Positions 27,464 to 40,139 of a stretch of DNA of 64,000 nt are shown here, in pieces. Every line of letters begins with the position of its first letter. The first letter of the stretch is position 1. The DNA is from Pelargonium tetragonum (Eukaryota; Streptophyta; Magnoliopsida; Geraniales; Geraniaceae): positions 20,940 through 84,939 of the forward strand of contig JAYMTL010000085.1 in NCBI GenBank assembly GCA_036897445.1, given 5' to 3'. The position numbers and the translations under genes are program-made. The notes beneath the pieces were generated by a model. The model did no database searches. It was not told where the DNA came from and worked only from the letters and a program-made list of their open reading frames with translations.

Positions 27464-30400
27464 AAGTGGAAGCATTACTTAAGACTACATAGCTACCAAG
27501 AAAATGGTTGAGTTCAAGCCCTATCGTATACTACGTACTAGAAAGATTTCCTTTACAAATATCCCAGAGAAACTCCTAAGAACCTTAACTCTTACTCATC
27601 TCAGACTTCTTAGTAATCTTCGGAGCTATACTCTCTTTTTGTTGTATCTCTATCTAAATTCTTCCAGAGCTTTAGGGTCAACTTGGTTAGAAAGGAAAAG
27701 GGTAGTAACCTATTATTTACAAGTTCGAAAGTCCTTTATTGTCCCGTACCTCTTATCACAGGAAATCCTAAATTTGAGAATTGCAAGGGGATCCCTTTAT
27801 CAGTGTCGGCTAAAAGGGAAGTAAAGTCTCAAGTATAAGTTTTTGGATTGCCTCAGTTCTTAAAAAGAAGTTAATAGGTATCTATTATAGGATATAGGAA
27901 GCTCGGTTGAATGCTGCTATAGGCGTCAGACAGAGTATATGGAACATATAACGCTGGGAGAATAAACTAGATTGCATTGCTTGAGTTTCCGTGTTTTTTT
28001 CTGTACTAAAGTTGTTAACGTAAATTCCTGTGTTCCTGCAGCTAATGTAGTTTTTTTCTATGAGCGACCCATACCAAAATCTTGTCTATTCACAAGGATT
28101 AATTTGTATATCAAAAAAAGCTATAAACTCAAAATGAATAAGGCCCTTGACGTGACGATCGCTCCAATTCTAAGAAGAAGCCATAAATTACCTATTAGTA
28201 ATAGGGATATCCTTTTTTATAGAGAGATCCTTTCCTTACTTTGAGACCTTTTTCATAAATGTAGCAATCCTTTTCAACTCTGCTTGTTTAGCAACTAACA
28301 CCCCCATACTTACTCACTATACTGAGCAGCTTTTGTAATTTTACGATAAACACTTATAAAGTCTACCCCTAGTATTCCTTGACTCTTTTTTCATTTTAAA
28401 GCTCCTGTAACACTTGTTGCACTAAATTTTATAAACCTTCTCATAGGGAAGGGGTTTTATAGCTCTTGAATTACCTCATAAAGATTGCTTCGGCTGAAAG
28501 AGAAGAACTCCTGAATTTCCTTTATGAATACACTAAAGAATACCCTATAACGCCATTTTTGGTATATAATTATGCTATCCATCCATTGAATATAAAACCG
28601 AAATTGGGGAAGTCTTTCTATATTATTACTATATTATGCTTAAGGACTCCCTTTAAGCCGATAAACTCTAAAAACTTCGTTTAGAAAGAATACTGTTTAG
28701 TCTTATTTCTTACTTTGTTAAGTGCAAAAGGGTGGGATAACACAAAAGCACAAGCTCCATAGTGACTCTCTGCATTTTAGGAACCCATTCACAGAGCTAT
28801 AGTTTTCCGGCTTGCTCAACAACAGGTGTTGTAGGGACAAGTTTCCCTTCCTTTTTGGTGTAAATCTATATAATTTTGGAGTGATCGTGTCTAATACTTG
28901 TCTGAGGCTTCTCTTACTTTTCATTTTGTATAAAAAGGAATTGACTTAGGTAGAACGGATTCATATATTTATGCTGTCTTCTATTAAGAAAATTCTATTG
29001 ATTAAGAGCAGTACCCCTTCTTCAAAGGGATAAAACAGAAGTTAACTTAGAAACCAAAGGTTCGAACTCTAGTATCAAATGTCATTTTACATAATAAAGG
29101 AAAGTTAAAGAAATTAAGATTAGACTTTCCTTCTTTAGTGTATACTGTAAAACTCAGTCGGGCACACTTACTAATCTAGCTTAAATGAAAAGAAGCTCCA
29201 AAAGGGGGAAAATGAGTCCTTCATTATTAAGAACTCTGCGTTTAGATCAGAGTCTCACTTTTTTTATCTTTCTTAAAGAAGCCTCTCCCAAATATCAAGA
29301 CAAAATGAATTAGGCCCATCTCAAGACCCCATTATTACCGGATTATTAAAGACCTGCGCTTTAGGTACAAAATCTGACATAGTATAGGTTATGCAGTCTC
29401 ATATAAGTGCCCCTACTACTACTAGATTAAATCTAAAAGGAATCCTGTTAATATAATACGTAATGTCTAATAAAAAAAGTTTATCGGTAGTGTGATTGTA
29501 ATTACGCTAGATATCTGTATTATATACCGGGGCTTGCTTATGCAAGGGTATGCCCTAGTTAGTTTTCAACCCATAGAAAACTTACAACTTTTATTATATA
29601 ACTTAAAACCTCCCGGAGGCTTTGTTAGTAACATGTCAAGAATCCTTGTTTTAAATAAAAAGTACCCTTCTGAATATATATATTAGACCGAATACTTTAT
29701 ACTTTTATTCACACTGAAACATTTGAGGTGCTCCACTATTAGAGGATTACCAGGACCTCTGTCAAAAACCCGAAAACTCAATAGAACATAGGGCAGACTC
29801 ACAAAAAAGGTACAAAGTTAGACTAAGCCTTATTGAGTAATAGTAAGATAAAAACTAAGAGATGCATATAAAAAATGACCGAAACGGAATAAGAGCTTAT
29901 AGGTGTATATTTACAACGGGTTATCCCTGTCCTAAATAAAAAACCTACTTTATAACCCTCTGACAGGGTAGGGGCCTGTGTTCCCAATATAATAATTAGT
30001 TTCAAGATATTGCAATCAGTCTTACTTAAATCTTTAATGTATGTCTACAAACGGAGTTTTGTCTTGCTCTGAATGAAGAATAGAAGAATAAATGGGCAAT
30101 ATTCTATACCAGCAGAGCTTTAACTAGGCTACACTCGGTTACAAAATCAGAGGAACTTAGTCTCTTGAAACTCTTCTACTCGGTAAATCGAAATTCTCTC
30201 TACTACTTATTTATGGAAGTTCCGTTTGGGGTATAGTGCCTTGGAGCCAAGCTTATAAAATAGAATAAAAGAACAAAACCCAGACTTTGTTTTTATGTCG
30301 TTAATTTGCTAAAGAACGAGGCCCTTCTATATCTCTGCGTCTACATTACTTCCAGGTCTATGACATTTTTAGCACTTCGGTACACCCCTACATTTATATC

Positions 30401-30865
30401 CCCAGATGTCAAGCTTCCCCTAGGCAAGTCAAAAGCATCCGTATGTTCACTGATTTTGGAGCCCGCCTAATTAAGTTAAAATTGAGCAAGACCCCCTTAG
30501 AGTCTTTTTAGCGTCTGATTTCTCAATGGGATTCTTGCTGGAGAGTCTATACCTGGCAGCCAACTCTGTTATTTTTTATTTTATGGTAGTTACCTCTACT
30601 TGATTTAGTATTCAATAGCCCAACGAAGTACAAAAAAATGGATAAGGGGATGCCTGTAAGCACTTTAAATTTAATGAGACTAAATGGCTAAAGTCAAAGT
30701 AGTCTATATTTCCTAAAGGGGAATCCGTTTACATTTAAAAAGGTCTCTATTTTTCCAAAAAATGAGTGCTTTTGCTTTGAGGGAAATCCCTTTTTAACTA
30801 ATTTTCTTGTAGCAAAGCAGGTAGCATTTTCACTGGAGGAGGTCTCCTACTTCTTTGAAAGTATG

Positions 30866-30927
30866 CCGGTACGCTATTGCCCGTAAATCCTTGCGGCAGG
30901 GGGCGTAAACGGGAGCCCTTGTACCGG
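30866..30927. repeat. GC-rich nested inverted repeat
   Basis: CCGGTAC (30866-30872) pairs with GTACCGG (30921-30927). Inside it CCCGT (30880-30884) pairs with ACGGG (30909-30913), and a further GC-rich core lies between. The 62-nt unit is clearly richer in GC than its flanks and keeps about seven CpG sites, which is out of character for the tract. It could be a structured RNA, a GC cluster or the end of an inserted element. No known RNA family is recognised. Confidence 0.5.
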
Positions 30928-33751
30928 AATAGAGTCCTAGTTAGTGGCATTTGAGATATGGTATTGCATAAAAGTAGTAAAGTAAAGGTAATATAATTAA
31001 CAAGTTCTTATCATTTAATAAGGAGTTTAGATTTTTTTAATGGGAAACAAAAAACTTCACAGAATATGGACTGGGTTTGTACTATACTAACTTGCACTTT
31101 AGCATGAACTTACGTACAGATTAATAAGGCATAATTGCCTAAGATTTTTGTTAAGGGCAATACACTATATGGAAGATTTAGAAAGTTGACTGGAGTTAAA
31201 CAAGGTAACTAAAACCTGGGATGCTTAATATATGAAAGTGCTCTAAAATGTTATTCAGATTCTAAAATTGTATTTAATTTCTTTGCTTGATTGGACTTAA
31301 AAAAAATATATGACTCGATATTCCCTAAGGAACCCTTTTTACTCTTGCAAGGTTCGAATGCTAACTATAGTAGGAAGCAAGCCAAATCCTAAGGTCTATT
31401 TAGCCCATAGATACCTAAAAACGCTAAGAATAAAGTCAATGGGTATCTTTTCTACAAAGCGGGATTTCTATTTATAGGAACTATTGAACAAATTCCGGGC
31501 ACTCTACTCGTTTTGTTAAAAGCCTTTGTACAAAAAAGGGGTTAAAATAAAAAGGAGTACTACGAGACTTAGGAGATGCACTAAGAGCCCTTTTAACTAC
31601 TACTGTTATCTTTCTAAGAATGGACCGCTTACAACTATTCCCATTCTACTGCTAACAAGGACAGCTTGCTATTGGCTGGCTATAGAGTTACCTGGTTACA
31701 AGCAAGAGATAGGTTTTAGAGTTTGTAGGTTCCTAAGATAGGACATTCTATTTGAGGGACTCTATTCTTCATGTTGCCTCTTAGATTCATTACCTTCTTT
31801 GGTTGGGCCACCTTAAGTTCACTGTCTTTCATTAGCTACAGAAGAATTAATGAGTTTAGGAATTCTTACTTCCTTACAGTTTCCAATATAAAGCCTAATT
31901 CCTTCTTTCATTAGCACTGAGCTGGGCTGGCTTACAAGGGTTAGAACAAAGACAATCTGTATTCAGTTCTCCTCCTTCAATTCCTTTAGCTCAATAGGAG
32001 GATAGAAAGGGATGAATGTAGCTCTTTGTTCTAGTTGAGAGTAGAGTCCTATTGAGTAGCTAACAGGAAGATATAGGCTAAAGGAGTCTATAGTTGAGAG
32101 TATAAAACCCTTATTAAAAGAGTCCTCTCCCAACCCTCCTGTGGGAACGTATCTTCCTTTGGGAAAGACTGCGTTAGTCGTGTAGCTAAAGGATCTAGAG
32201 CTATAGAGTAGATTCCTTGTGTTGCTTTAGAGTTTAAAGAGATAAGGGACCTCTTTGAACCTCTTAAGAATCTTTCTTTAGCAAGGGGTAAACTCGGCCG
32301 GAAAGAAAAAGAAAGAAATCCAAAATGTCAGATGCTCCTGAGTTAAACTCTGGACTCTCTTGCTCTTGAGTTTGAGCTAATTTGGCATCTCACAGGCACT
32401 GATAGGGACCACTCTTTATTTTAGCACTGAGAACTCCTAATTTGATGAGACAATAGCAATTCTCGGGTAGTAATGAAGGGACACAAGACCCTAGTCTGAA
32501 CTTCCACTTACCCTGCGAGATTCTCCTAAAAATGTCTTACTGAACTAAATGGAACGGATTCTAGCTGGACACAACACATTAGAACTATACTCTCTACTCT
32601 GCCCTTGCTCTTCGTTTTCCCTCGAATTTTCAAATCACCATATATTAGCAGCCTCTTGTAAGCATGTCTTCAAATCCAAGGCTCTGAACTTGTAACTCTA
32701 TGGACACATTCTGAACTTGTTCTTAGTTTTGGACACCTTCCCGATCTCTCTATCACTAAAAAGCTACTCTTCTCTAACAGAGGACAGGGAATGTGCGTCC
32801 TTTCCAACTCTGTAGAGACATCCTAAACCTCAAATCTATCCAATTCCAACTTCTATTCTCCAATTCATTCTCATTCCCACTTGGCACCTATTATGTACTT
32901 CTCTCTCTCAGTCCTTCCTTTCGAGCTTCATTAGCTCCAGTCCCAAACTCTAACTTTGTAGTTTAGGATATTCTCATTCTCTCCTCTATCTATCATTATC
33001 ATGCTTTCTTTTGCGCTCTCTCTTCCCGGGCGCTTACCTCCCTTATCTTTACAACAGTCCGAGAAATGAATTTCCCACTGTCGTAAACCCTTTCAAAGGG
33101 CTTACCTTATATTAGAAAGCTTCTCGCTCTCTCTTCTCTCTAAGAATGATATTTCATCCTTCTAACTTCTAAAGCCCCTATTCTCTCCTCTAGTCTAGAA
33201 ATCTCTCTCAAATCAACGTCCATACTTCTCCTCAGGGGACGGGATGTTTCTTCAATCCTTTCCTGATACATACCTCAGCTTAGACGATTCGAGCTTCATA
33301 GCTCCGATTAGATAGAGCTTTCCTTAAGCTCCCACTCATTATATTCCTATAGTCAGTCTTGCTCCTTGCGCTTCATTCCCTTTTCTAACAGAGACTGATG
33401 AAACTTTAGGTTTGCGAGAAGCCGGCGTGCTAATAAGGAGACTTGGTTACACCTCCAGTTATTTTAGGACATGCTCCAATGACTTCCGGTTCACCAGGCC
33501 AACTTCTAGCTCTAGAATTCAATCGAAAATACAAAATAGGAATGCAAGATGTAGAAAAGCTTGCAAGAAACAAATAGGTATGAAATGGAAGAAATTGACT
33601 TGCTACTAACTAGAGAGATAAGAAAGAAAATGCATGCACCCTTCTACTATAGGTAGAAAAGCTTTCACTAAAAAAGCTCATGTTCTAATCTGCCCATCTA
33701 CAAGTTCAAAGAGTTGCTATAGCGATACCGTCACTCATGCGATACCAGCAC

Positions 33752-33774
33752 CTCCCATGTATCTATCTTAAACT
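33752..33774 (+). repeat. Direct repeat copy 1 (23 bp)
   Basis: This 23-nt unit, beginning CTCCCATGTATC and ending CTTAAACT, recurs exactly at 35363-35385, about 1.6 kb downstream in the same orientation. A partial match (TCTATATCTTAAACT) ends near 34205. Flanking bases differ, so it is either a short duplicated core or the surviving part of a longer old repeat. Confidence 0.65.
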
Positions 33775-34338
33775 AACACTCCTTTATTTAGCTACACCTG
33801 CAATCCATTAGTCGGAGACTTTCCCTAGCTTTTCCTAAAACCCAGAGAATCCGTTTACAGAGGGAAAGCAAGACTAAACCCGGGTGATACGTACACCTCC
33901 TTTTCCTTTGCCTAATCTGATCAGAATCTGTTATACTTTAGCTACAGCTTTACATACTTCCTTAGAGTTTAGCTACAATTCCCACTGTCCTGAAAGACTT
34001 TTGCATTCACTTTCCCTCAAGACAAAAGCCAAGAACTAAGACAAGAGAGTCCTTTCCTTGCAACAGAAGAATACAAGCTCCACTTCCAAAGCCAAGAGAG
34101 AGTTATGAGTTCGGCAGGGTCCTAAGGGCTTTACAAACAAGCTACTAGAGAGTGTGCTTCCTAAACTATCTTATAGAAACTCTCAAAGAATCTATATCTT
34201 AAACTCCTGGCATTCATTATCTTTCATTGGCATGCTGTCACTGTCATTGGCATTCTTTCCATCAGCTCCATGCTAGCAACAACTGCTTTCGACGGCCTTC
34301 CTCAGGTCCGGCTTACAAGGCTAGAGACTGCTTTCATT

Positions 34339-34356
34339 AACTACTGTGTCAGTACC
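34339..34356 (+). repeat. Short direct repeat, copy 1 of 2
   Basis: AACTACTGTGTCAGTACC matches 34674-34691 (AACTACTGTGTCATTACC) at 17 of 18 positions in the same orientation. It is one of several imperfect repeats inside the non-RIP island. Confidence 0.55.
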
Positions 34357-34673
34357 CTCTTTCATTAGCTACATCGGGGAAGTCCTCTCCTTGGATTACA
34401 AAGGAAAGATTCTCAGTATTCAGTATCCCATCCAACAAAGCTAGGTCCCAGTCCCATCCTAACAAAGAAACCAAAACAAGTAATTCTTTTTCATTAGACT
34501 CCTTTACCGGCAATGTCATTAGAATAGAATCTGTTATTCTGTTATCAGCTTGCAATCCAGTCCCCTCCTCTAGCTACACTTGCTATCGGGTCAGTGCCTT
34601 CCCCTTGCATCGACTGTATTGACCTTCTATCGGCTCAGTCACTCCTCCAAGTCGTTCCATCCCCTTGCTAGCT

Positions 34674-34691
34674 AACTACTGTGTCATTACC
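34674..34691 (+). repeat. Short direct repeat, copy 2 of 2
   Basis: Partner of 34339-34356 with a single G/T difference. A longer, more diverged pair also exists: AAGACAAGAGAG with TTATGAGTT and GGTCCTAAG nearby, around 34032-34130 and again around 34817-34852. Confidence 0.55.
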
Positions 34692-35362
34692 TTCTTACAC
34701 TTGCTAACAAACCAAGAAATCTAGAACAAGTAAACTTGCCTTAGCTTGCTATACAGATCGGAAGACTCTCTCTAAATTCCATTCTCCAACTGGTTACTGA
34801 CAAGAAGGTGGAAGAGCTAAGACAAGAGAGGGTTATGAGTTTGGTCCTAAGAGGATTCTTAGTTGGTTTGGTTCTAAAGCCGATGTGTTACTGTTGACAT
34901 CTACCATAAGTTGACAGAGGGAAAGCATTCACAAACGAGCGGTACAATCATAAGTACAAGAGTTACAGAAGAAGAAGAAAAGAGCTAGAACAAGCTTCCT
35001 TTGGCAGGCTTTCAAGTTCAAGGAGGGTGGATTTTTAGTAGGGTTCAGAGCATAAGAAGAGGATAGGATTTATTGACTTCCTTTGCCTGCAATTCAGTTA
35101 CTAGCATCCATAAGCACCTCAAGAAACAGTTCTCATAATCCTTTCCTTGCTTTACAAAGAATACAAGACTTGCCTTCAACTCCACTTTTGTTTGCAAAGG
35201 ACTTCCCTCAACACCACTAAGACTAAGGACTTCTTTCAACTGCTCTTCGGACTGCTTTCCCTCTTAGTTGGTTTACAGAAGACTTTACCCGAAAAGGACA
35301 GGTTAGTAAATGTTGAAGTTTGCGAAAGCACTAGTAAACTCCTCCTATCATAATAAGAATAA

Positions 35363-35385
35363 CTCCCATGTATCTATCTTAAACT
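35363..35385 (+). repeat. Direct repeat copy 2 (23 bp)
   Basis: Exact second copy of the 33752-33774 unit. It lies about 335 bases inside the right edge of the non-RIP island. Confidence 0.65.
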
Positions 35386-35720
35386 CAAAGGAAGAACTAA
35401 GACTCGGATTTCTAGTTAGTTAGGACCCTGAATACAAGACTTCTCGCTAAAGAGCTACACCGGAACATAGGCCTACTTCGACAGCAAAGCAAAAGACATT
35501 GATAGCTACTGACCGTTGATGCTTTACTGTCTAGGCTCGACATTGACCATCATCCATCAGCAACAGCTAGCTTTGGACTTCCCTTTCAACAGCAACTGGG
35601 TTGTCTTCTTCCTGTATTAGCATTCCTTCTGGCTCTCCCTCAAGAAGAAATAGGATTTGTAGTTTGGGTTCTAAAGCTAAAGGAAATGCGGGTTCCAGCA
35701 ATGAATAAAGCAATTTAGTA

Positions 35721-38700
35721 CAAGAAGTCAACTACCTTTTAACGCAAAAGAAAGATAGTTGGCAAAACTCAGTACTCCCTTTTGAAATTCTTAAGCTTTA
35801 GGAGAGTCTAGGAAAATTCAATGTTTTGCTTTTTATCCGAGCTCTTTAAAAATTAGCTCCATCTTCCTTCGAGATAGTTTCTCTTTTTTGTGTATGTACA
35901 ATATATTTACAGTTTATTTATCAAAAAGTAAATGAGTGTTTCAATTTTGTCAGATAAAGCGAATATTTATAACTAAGTAACTACTACCTCAGCTCTTGGT
36001 TGGTGGATATCCTAATAGAATGTACACAGCCTCTATAATATATTGCCTTTTACTTGCTTTTCTAGCTAGTGTTACTTATAAATAAAAGAGAGTGCCCTTG
36101 TGTAAAACCTCGTGTTGATCTAACTTAAGTCACTTTCAAAGTACTTTTGTCTGTCTACGAATAGCGGATAAACTTTTATAGAAAGATTAAGCAGTTTCGT
36201 AATAGGTATATTGTTTTGCTTCAAATCCCATGGGTAAGAGGCAGTGCAAAAGTTGGATAGAAAGCACTCTAGTTATATCCAGTACTAAAAACTTCTATTT
36301 ATTAGTTTTAGCTGTTTCTAGCAGTCCATAGAGGGGTTAAAAAAGGTTTGCTCTTCATCGGAACATAGGGGAAATAGGAGCTTATCTGTATCCTATTGAA
36401 GGAGATAGCCGTATTAATCTTCTTGTTGTTATGGAGCTTGGGGTTCCCTGGACTTAGTGTAGCTAATGTGCTTACTGTTTTCCCTATCTTCTTATTCTAA
36501 GGTTAGTGTAAGGAAAGAGTCTTTTATGTATATGGTATCTATTAGATAGTTAATATGTATTTGAGTCCTAAAGATGCAATTTCTGCATTCGGTATAAATA
36601 CATCATTGACCCGTAAATTTTTTAGGTTTCCTATATACAAGCAAAATAAATGAGACGCTTTTTTTTTTTTCTTTTGCCAAGGTTTTCCTTACATAATAAA
36701 GGATGCTTATAGGATATATAAATATCTGTAAACTGGTCATAATTACATAATTATAAGAAGATTACCTGATCAGAATATTTATTCTTGAATTGCAAACTAA
36801 ACCCAAGAATAATAGAAAAGCACTAATACAAATCCTTTTTTACCCAAAAGAAAATCTCTTATATATAAGTCTTTTTGATAAAGAGACCCAATTTAGGAAA
36901 TTTTCAGTAAAATACTATAGACCTGCCTTAGGGGGTTTCAACAGACTCAATATCTATGTAATCGCATATCTTGTGTCTTAAATATACCCGTAATTCAAAA
37001 GAACAAATAAAAAGTATAATATATAGGAATGCCATTTGAATAAGGGCACAAACTTCATTTTAAATTAAATTTGAGTAATATACAAGGGTTATAAAAGCCT
37101 CAAAATCACAAATAGGGGAAAACTAGGATTCTAGACTTATAAAAAAAAAGTTTACGATTTTCAATGCTTGAATAAATACTTATTATAAAGGAAACCCTCC
37201 CCTTGTTTGTTAATAAGTGAATCCAAAAAAAGTACTAAAGCGGAATCCTATAATTTAAAAAGAAAGATTTTAGTTTAATGGTGTTTGGCTTAGCCTCCTT
37301 ATTTTATGCTGTATGGCCCTCTAATAGGGAATAAGTACCCTCGTCAGTACTCCGAATTACACAGGTTTTCTAGCTATCTTTTTTATTGTTCTATTGTGTC
37401 TAATTAATAGCTCTAGGTATTTGCAAGCTGGTTATTCTTCTATCTTATTCTTAGGTAGAAATTCCTCCACCTGGTAGTTGGTGCTATATAAAAAAGATCC
37501 ATCTTGAACAAAGTAGCTGTTCAAAACCCCAAAAGTCAATTAGAAATTATACTGGAGGGCCTTCCTCCACCCTATTCTATGTGCCCGACCTCTCGATATT
37601 AACTACTACAAAATTAAGATACTAATACAGGATAATCAAGAACTCTTTCCTAACAGGACCGGAACCTTTTGTAAATCCAAGGAGCTCAAGACGAAACTAC
37701 TATTTGCATTTTAGATTACAGTCTTTCTAATTGGGAGATAGGAATCCCGATAATTAACACTCAAGGGCGGACTTCTATATCATACTTTTTTTAATACTTA
37801 CAAAGATATGTAATTAAACTTGGGTATCCTTTTTTAACCTCATTGAGTTACTGCTACGACTAACCTTAGTAAGTATTGTTTCTTTTTTTATTGAGGACTC
37901 CCTTTTTCTTAAACTTCCACCAACCCTTCTTTCGATAGCTCGGGGTATCCTAAAACCGGTTTACTTACTTTATTTAAAGCGGATTTTCCTACGACAGAAA
38001 TAACGGTACAAGCCTGACAAACCCCGTTTCTATTTTATTCCTTAAGTGCGACCCTATGTCTATTAATTAAGAGTTCTCTAGATTTCGAGTAAAGTATTAA
38101 ACTAATAGAACTTGCTAGGTAGGATTCCGGGGGTTCTTGTGAGAGAGATCTTTCGTTGTATACAACTTCACGGGTTTAACTAGAATTAAGTACAATTCTA
38201 AGGGATAGGGGCCGGATTCCTTTTTATTTAAGTAAAATCCAGAGTCTCCTCTAAGAGTTTAGTTATGTAGGTTTTATTGGAACTTTATCTTGCTGCTTGG
38301 TTGTTATTCTCAGAGGCCCAAAATTAATTGAAAAAAAAAAGATGTTATGCAACATATAAGTGAGTTTTTTATCACACGAGCCTGCAAAAGCTGCTGACAG
38401 AGTCACTCAGTATTTCGTTACTTTTTGTATAACCAACCAGCTTCATATAAAATCTAAAATTTGTGTATCTAGGTCGGCAGGTACACTTTGTGTGGTAATG
38501 AAAATTTAGGATTTGCTCATAATTTAGTCTCAGTTTTAGTCGTTGTTAAAATCCTTACCTGTATTGCAGGTTTGTACTAGAATTTAGTTACTAATTAAAG
38601 CTTAGTTATATAACAACGCTCTACAAAACCTTACTATCTAGAATGTGTAAGCCCAAAGCTGAAAAAAAGTGAGTATTATAATCACTTATATAAAGAAGTA

Positions 38701-40139
38701 TATAAAATTTCCGTTACTCTAATAGAAGTCAATTAGTAAGTGCAATCATATATCAGAAGTTCCTTTTTTTAGTTGTAATCGAGTTTACGTTTGGTAGAGC
38801 AAACGGCTGTAAATTCCTCGGGTCAGCGGTTCAAGTCCACCTCTAATAGTACTAGGGTTTTATAGATCCTCAGAAAAGTAACTAACAAGAAAGCCTTCTA
38901 CAAACTATACTGCCCTTACCGCAAACACATTACATTACTTTGGCTTTAGAACTTTAAGGAAACAGGGGGAACACGAGAACAACCCTTACTTTAAGTTTCT
39001 TTTACTTGCTTCTAAAGTGGAACTCTGCTTTTCGCTAAACATATCTCTAACTCAAGAGGTTTCACTTAGTTATGAAGTCAAAATTAGTACTGCTCCGGGA
39101 ATTACATAGAAAAGGCCCATCCGCTTAGCTTGCTTTAGTTCCTCGGATATGCTTATTTTATTAAAACGAGAAACTAGTACTAGAAGTAGATCAAGATACA
39201 AAGTTTGGTTCACAAGTAAACAATACTAACATATAAGCCCAGGCACTGGATATGCATATACCACACTGACAATAGTTTTACTAAGCGGTGCCTAAAGATT
39301 AAAGACTAGGCTTTCCTGCGGAGACTCACTTTTATAGTATACTAAACGCAACCGTCTCAGAAGTATGTCAGGAAAAAATCCAGTTACTTGAAACTTCCCA
39401 ATTGGATATAAGATAGTGTTTACCATTGCATAAGTAGCACCCTTTCTCAACCCCGATCCTTATTTATTTGAGTTCTATGCTTTTGCTGAATTATGAGAAG
39501 TTAAAATAGACAATTTACGATCCTGCCTTCAATATTCGGAGCTATTTTTATTCTACGCTGAGGAAATACCTTAAGCTAGAAGCTTCTTTTGCTTAGACGA
39601 GGATAAAAAGGATACAAAAAAGACCCTTTTCAAGATGCTAGTGCTAGTTAAACGTGTTTATACGGCGATTCCTTTGTAATGCAATACTCTTTTATCTTGA
39701 GTGAGACACCTCAATTTTATGTATATATCCCTAAAGCTGGGTACAGTTTGTATCCGTAAGATGCTATATATTCTTACCAAACTAGTGTATAGGAACGGAA
39801 GACATAAGTTTCTTAAGATAGAGGGTGATATACTTTATCTACTAAGTGTGAAAAAAATACTAACAAGAAAAACCCTGAGAAAGGTAAAGTAGGACTTTAA
39901 ACAATGTCAGATATAGAAGCAGGGAATAGTAGAATTTATATAATCAAAAGGCGCAAGCTTCGAGTTCACAAGAAACCTTTTTTCAAAAATAGGGAAATGT
40001 AGTTCCAATTCCGAGTCTTTTTTTTTTACTGAAAATACCCTATACTGGAATTCTCCTATGTTTTAGACTTTTAGAGTCAGAATTTACTAGGTTTTTCCTT
40101 ATTTGAATCCCGCCCACTTTACTGGTTACAGATTGATAA
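35721..40139. other. RIP-like AT-rich tract without genes
   Basis: No gene recognised; open frames are 63 codons or fewer. The sequence returns to a TpA-rich composition, though a sample line near 38401 is only mildly skewed. A tRNA-like remnant lies at 38781-38848. Confidence 0.6.
38781..38848 (+). pseudogene. tRNA-Tyr-like remnant
   Basis: The stretch has a D-arm-like TTGGTAGAGC, an anticodon loop CTGTAAA that would read GUA (Tyr), and a T-loop TTCAAGT within GGTTCAAGTCC. The spacing between these parts is close to a tRNA. However, the T-stem (AGCGG against CCACC) pairs at only three of five positions, the anticodon stem is mostly mismatched or G-U, and no acceptor stem pairs. If it is tRNA-derived it is dead, or part of a tRNA-derived short element. 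A chance match of three conserved blocks cannot be excluded. Confidence 0.3.

Larger units (their letters stand above)
16001..31744. other. RIP-like AT-rich tract without genes
   Basis: No gene recognised. Two overlapping frames on opposite strands at 17205-17577 (109 and 114 codons) and one at 27504-27824 (106 codons) are the longest; none shows a family motif, signal peptide or credible ribosome or splice context, and their length is within chance. tRNA B-box-like 10-mers occur at 16913, 21191, 26055, 29059 and 31351, none within a foldable tRNA. Short TA microsatellites occur near 18815, 20190, 21630, 26284 and 29668, as expected where TpA is in excess. Confidence 0.6.
31745..35720. other. 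Non-RIP compositional island rich in imperfect repeats
   Basis: Composition changes near 31,745 and reverts near 35,720 (edges approximate). Lines 32881-33000 and 34201-34380 counted together give TpA 20 against ApT 21 and CpA+TpG 38 against ApC+GpT 25, so the RIP signature is absent. The + strand is pyrimidine-rich (many CTCTCT and CTTC words) and words such as TTAGCTACA, CATTAGCT and AAGACAAGAGAG recur with small changes. Open frames are at most 68 codons and unrecognised. On the - strand one frame from about 34691 to 34349 has only four stops, all TAA or TAG, but its translation is repetitive and matches nothing I know. It may be a later insertion, a single-copy stretch that escaped RIP, or organelle-like DNA. 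Confidence 0.55.

Noticed and set aside
27504-27824. 106-codon + strand frame, Leu/Arg-rich
   Set aside because: Biased composition but no recognisable domain, and length within chance. The neighbouring frames at 27972-28244 and 28466-28684 are equally uninformative.
31745-35720. Plant mitochondrial intergenic DNA, suggested by the CT-rich and TAGCTA-rich texture
   Set aside because: The flanking tracts have a TpA excess foreign to plant mitochondrial DNA, and no mitochondrial gene or tRNA is present. The block itself remains unexplained, so an organelle-derived insert is kept only as one option.
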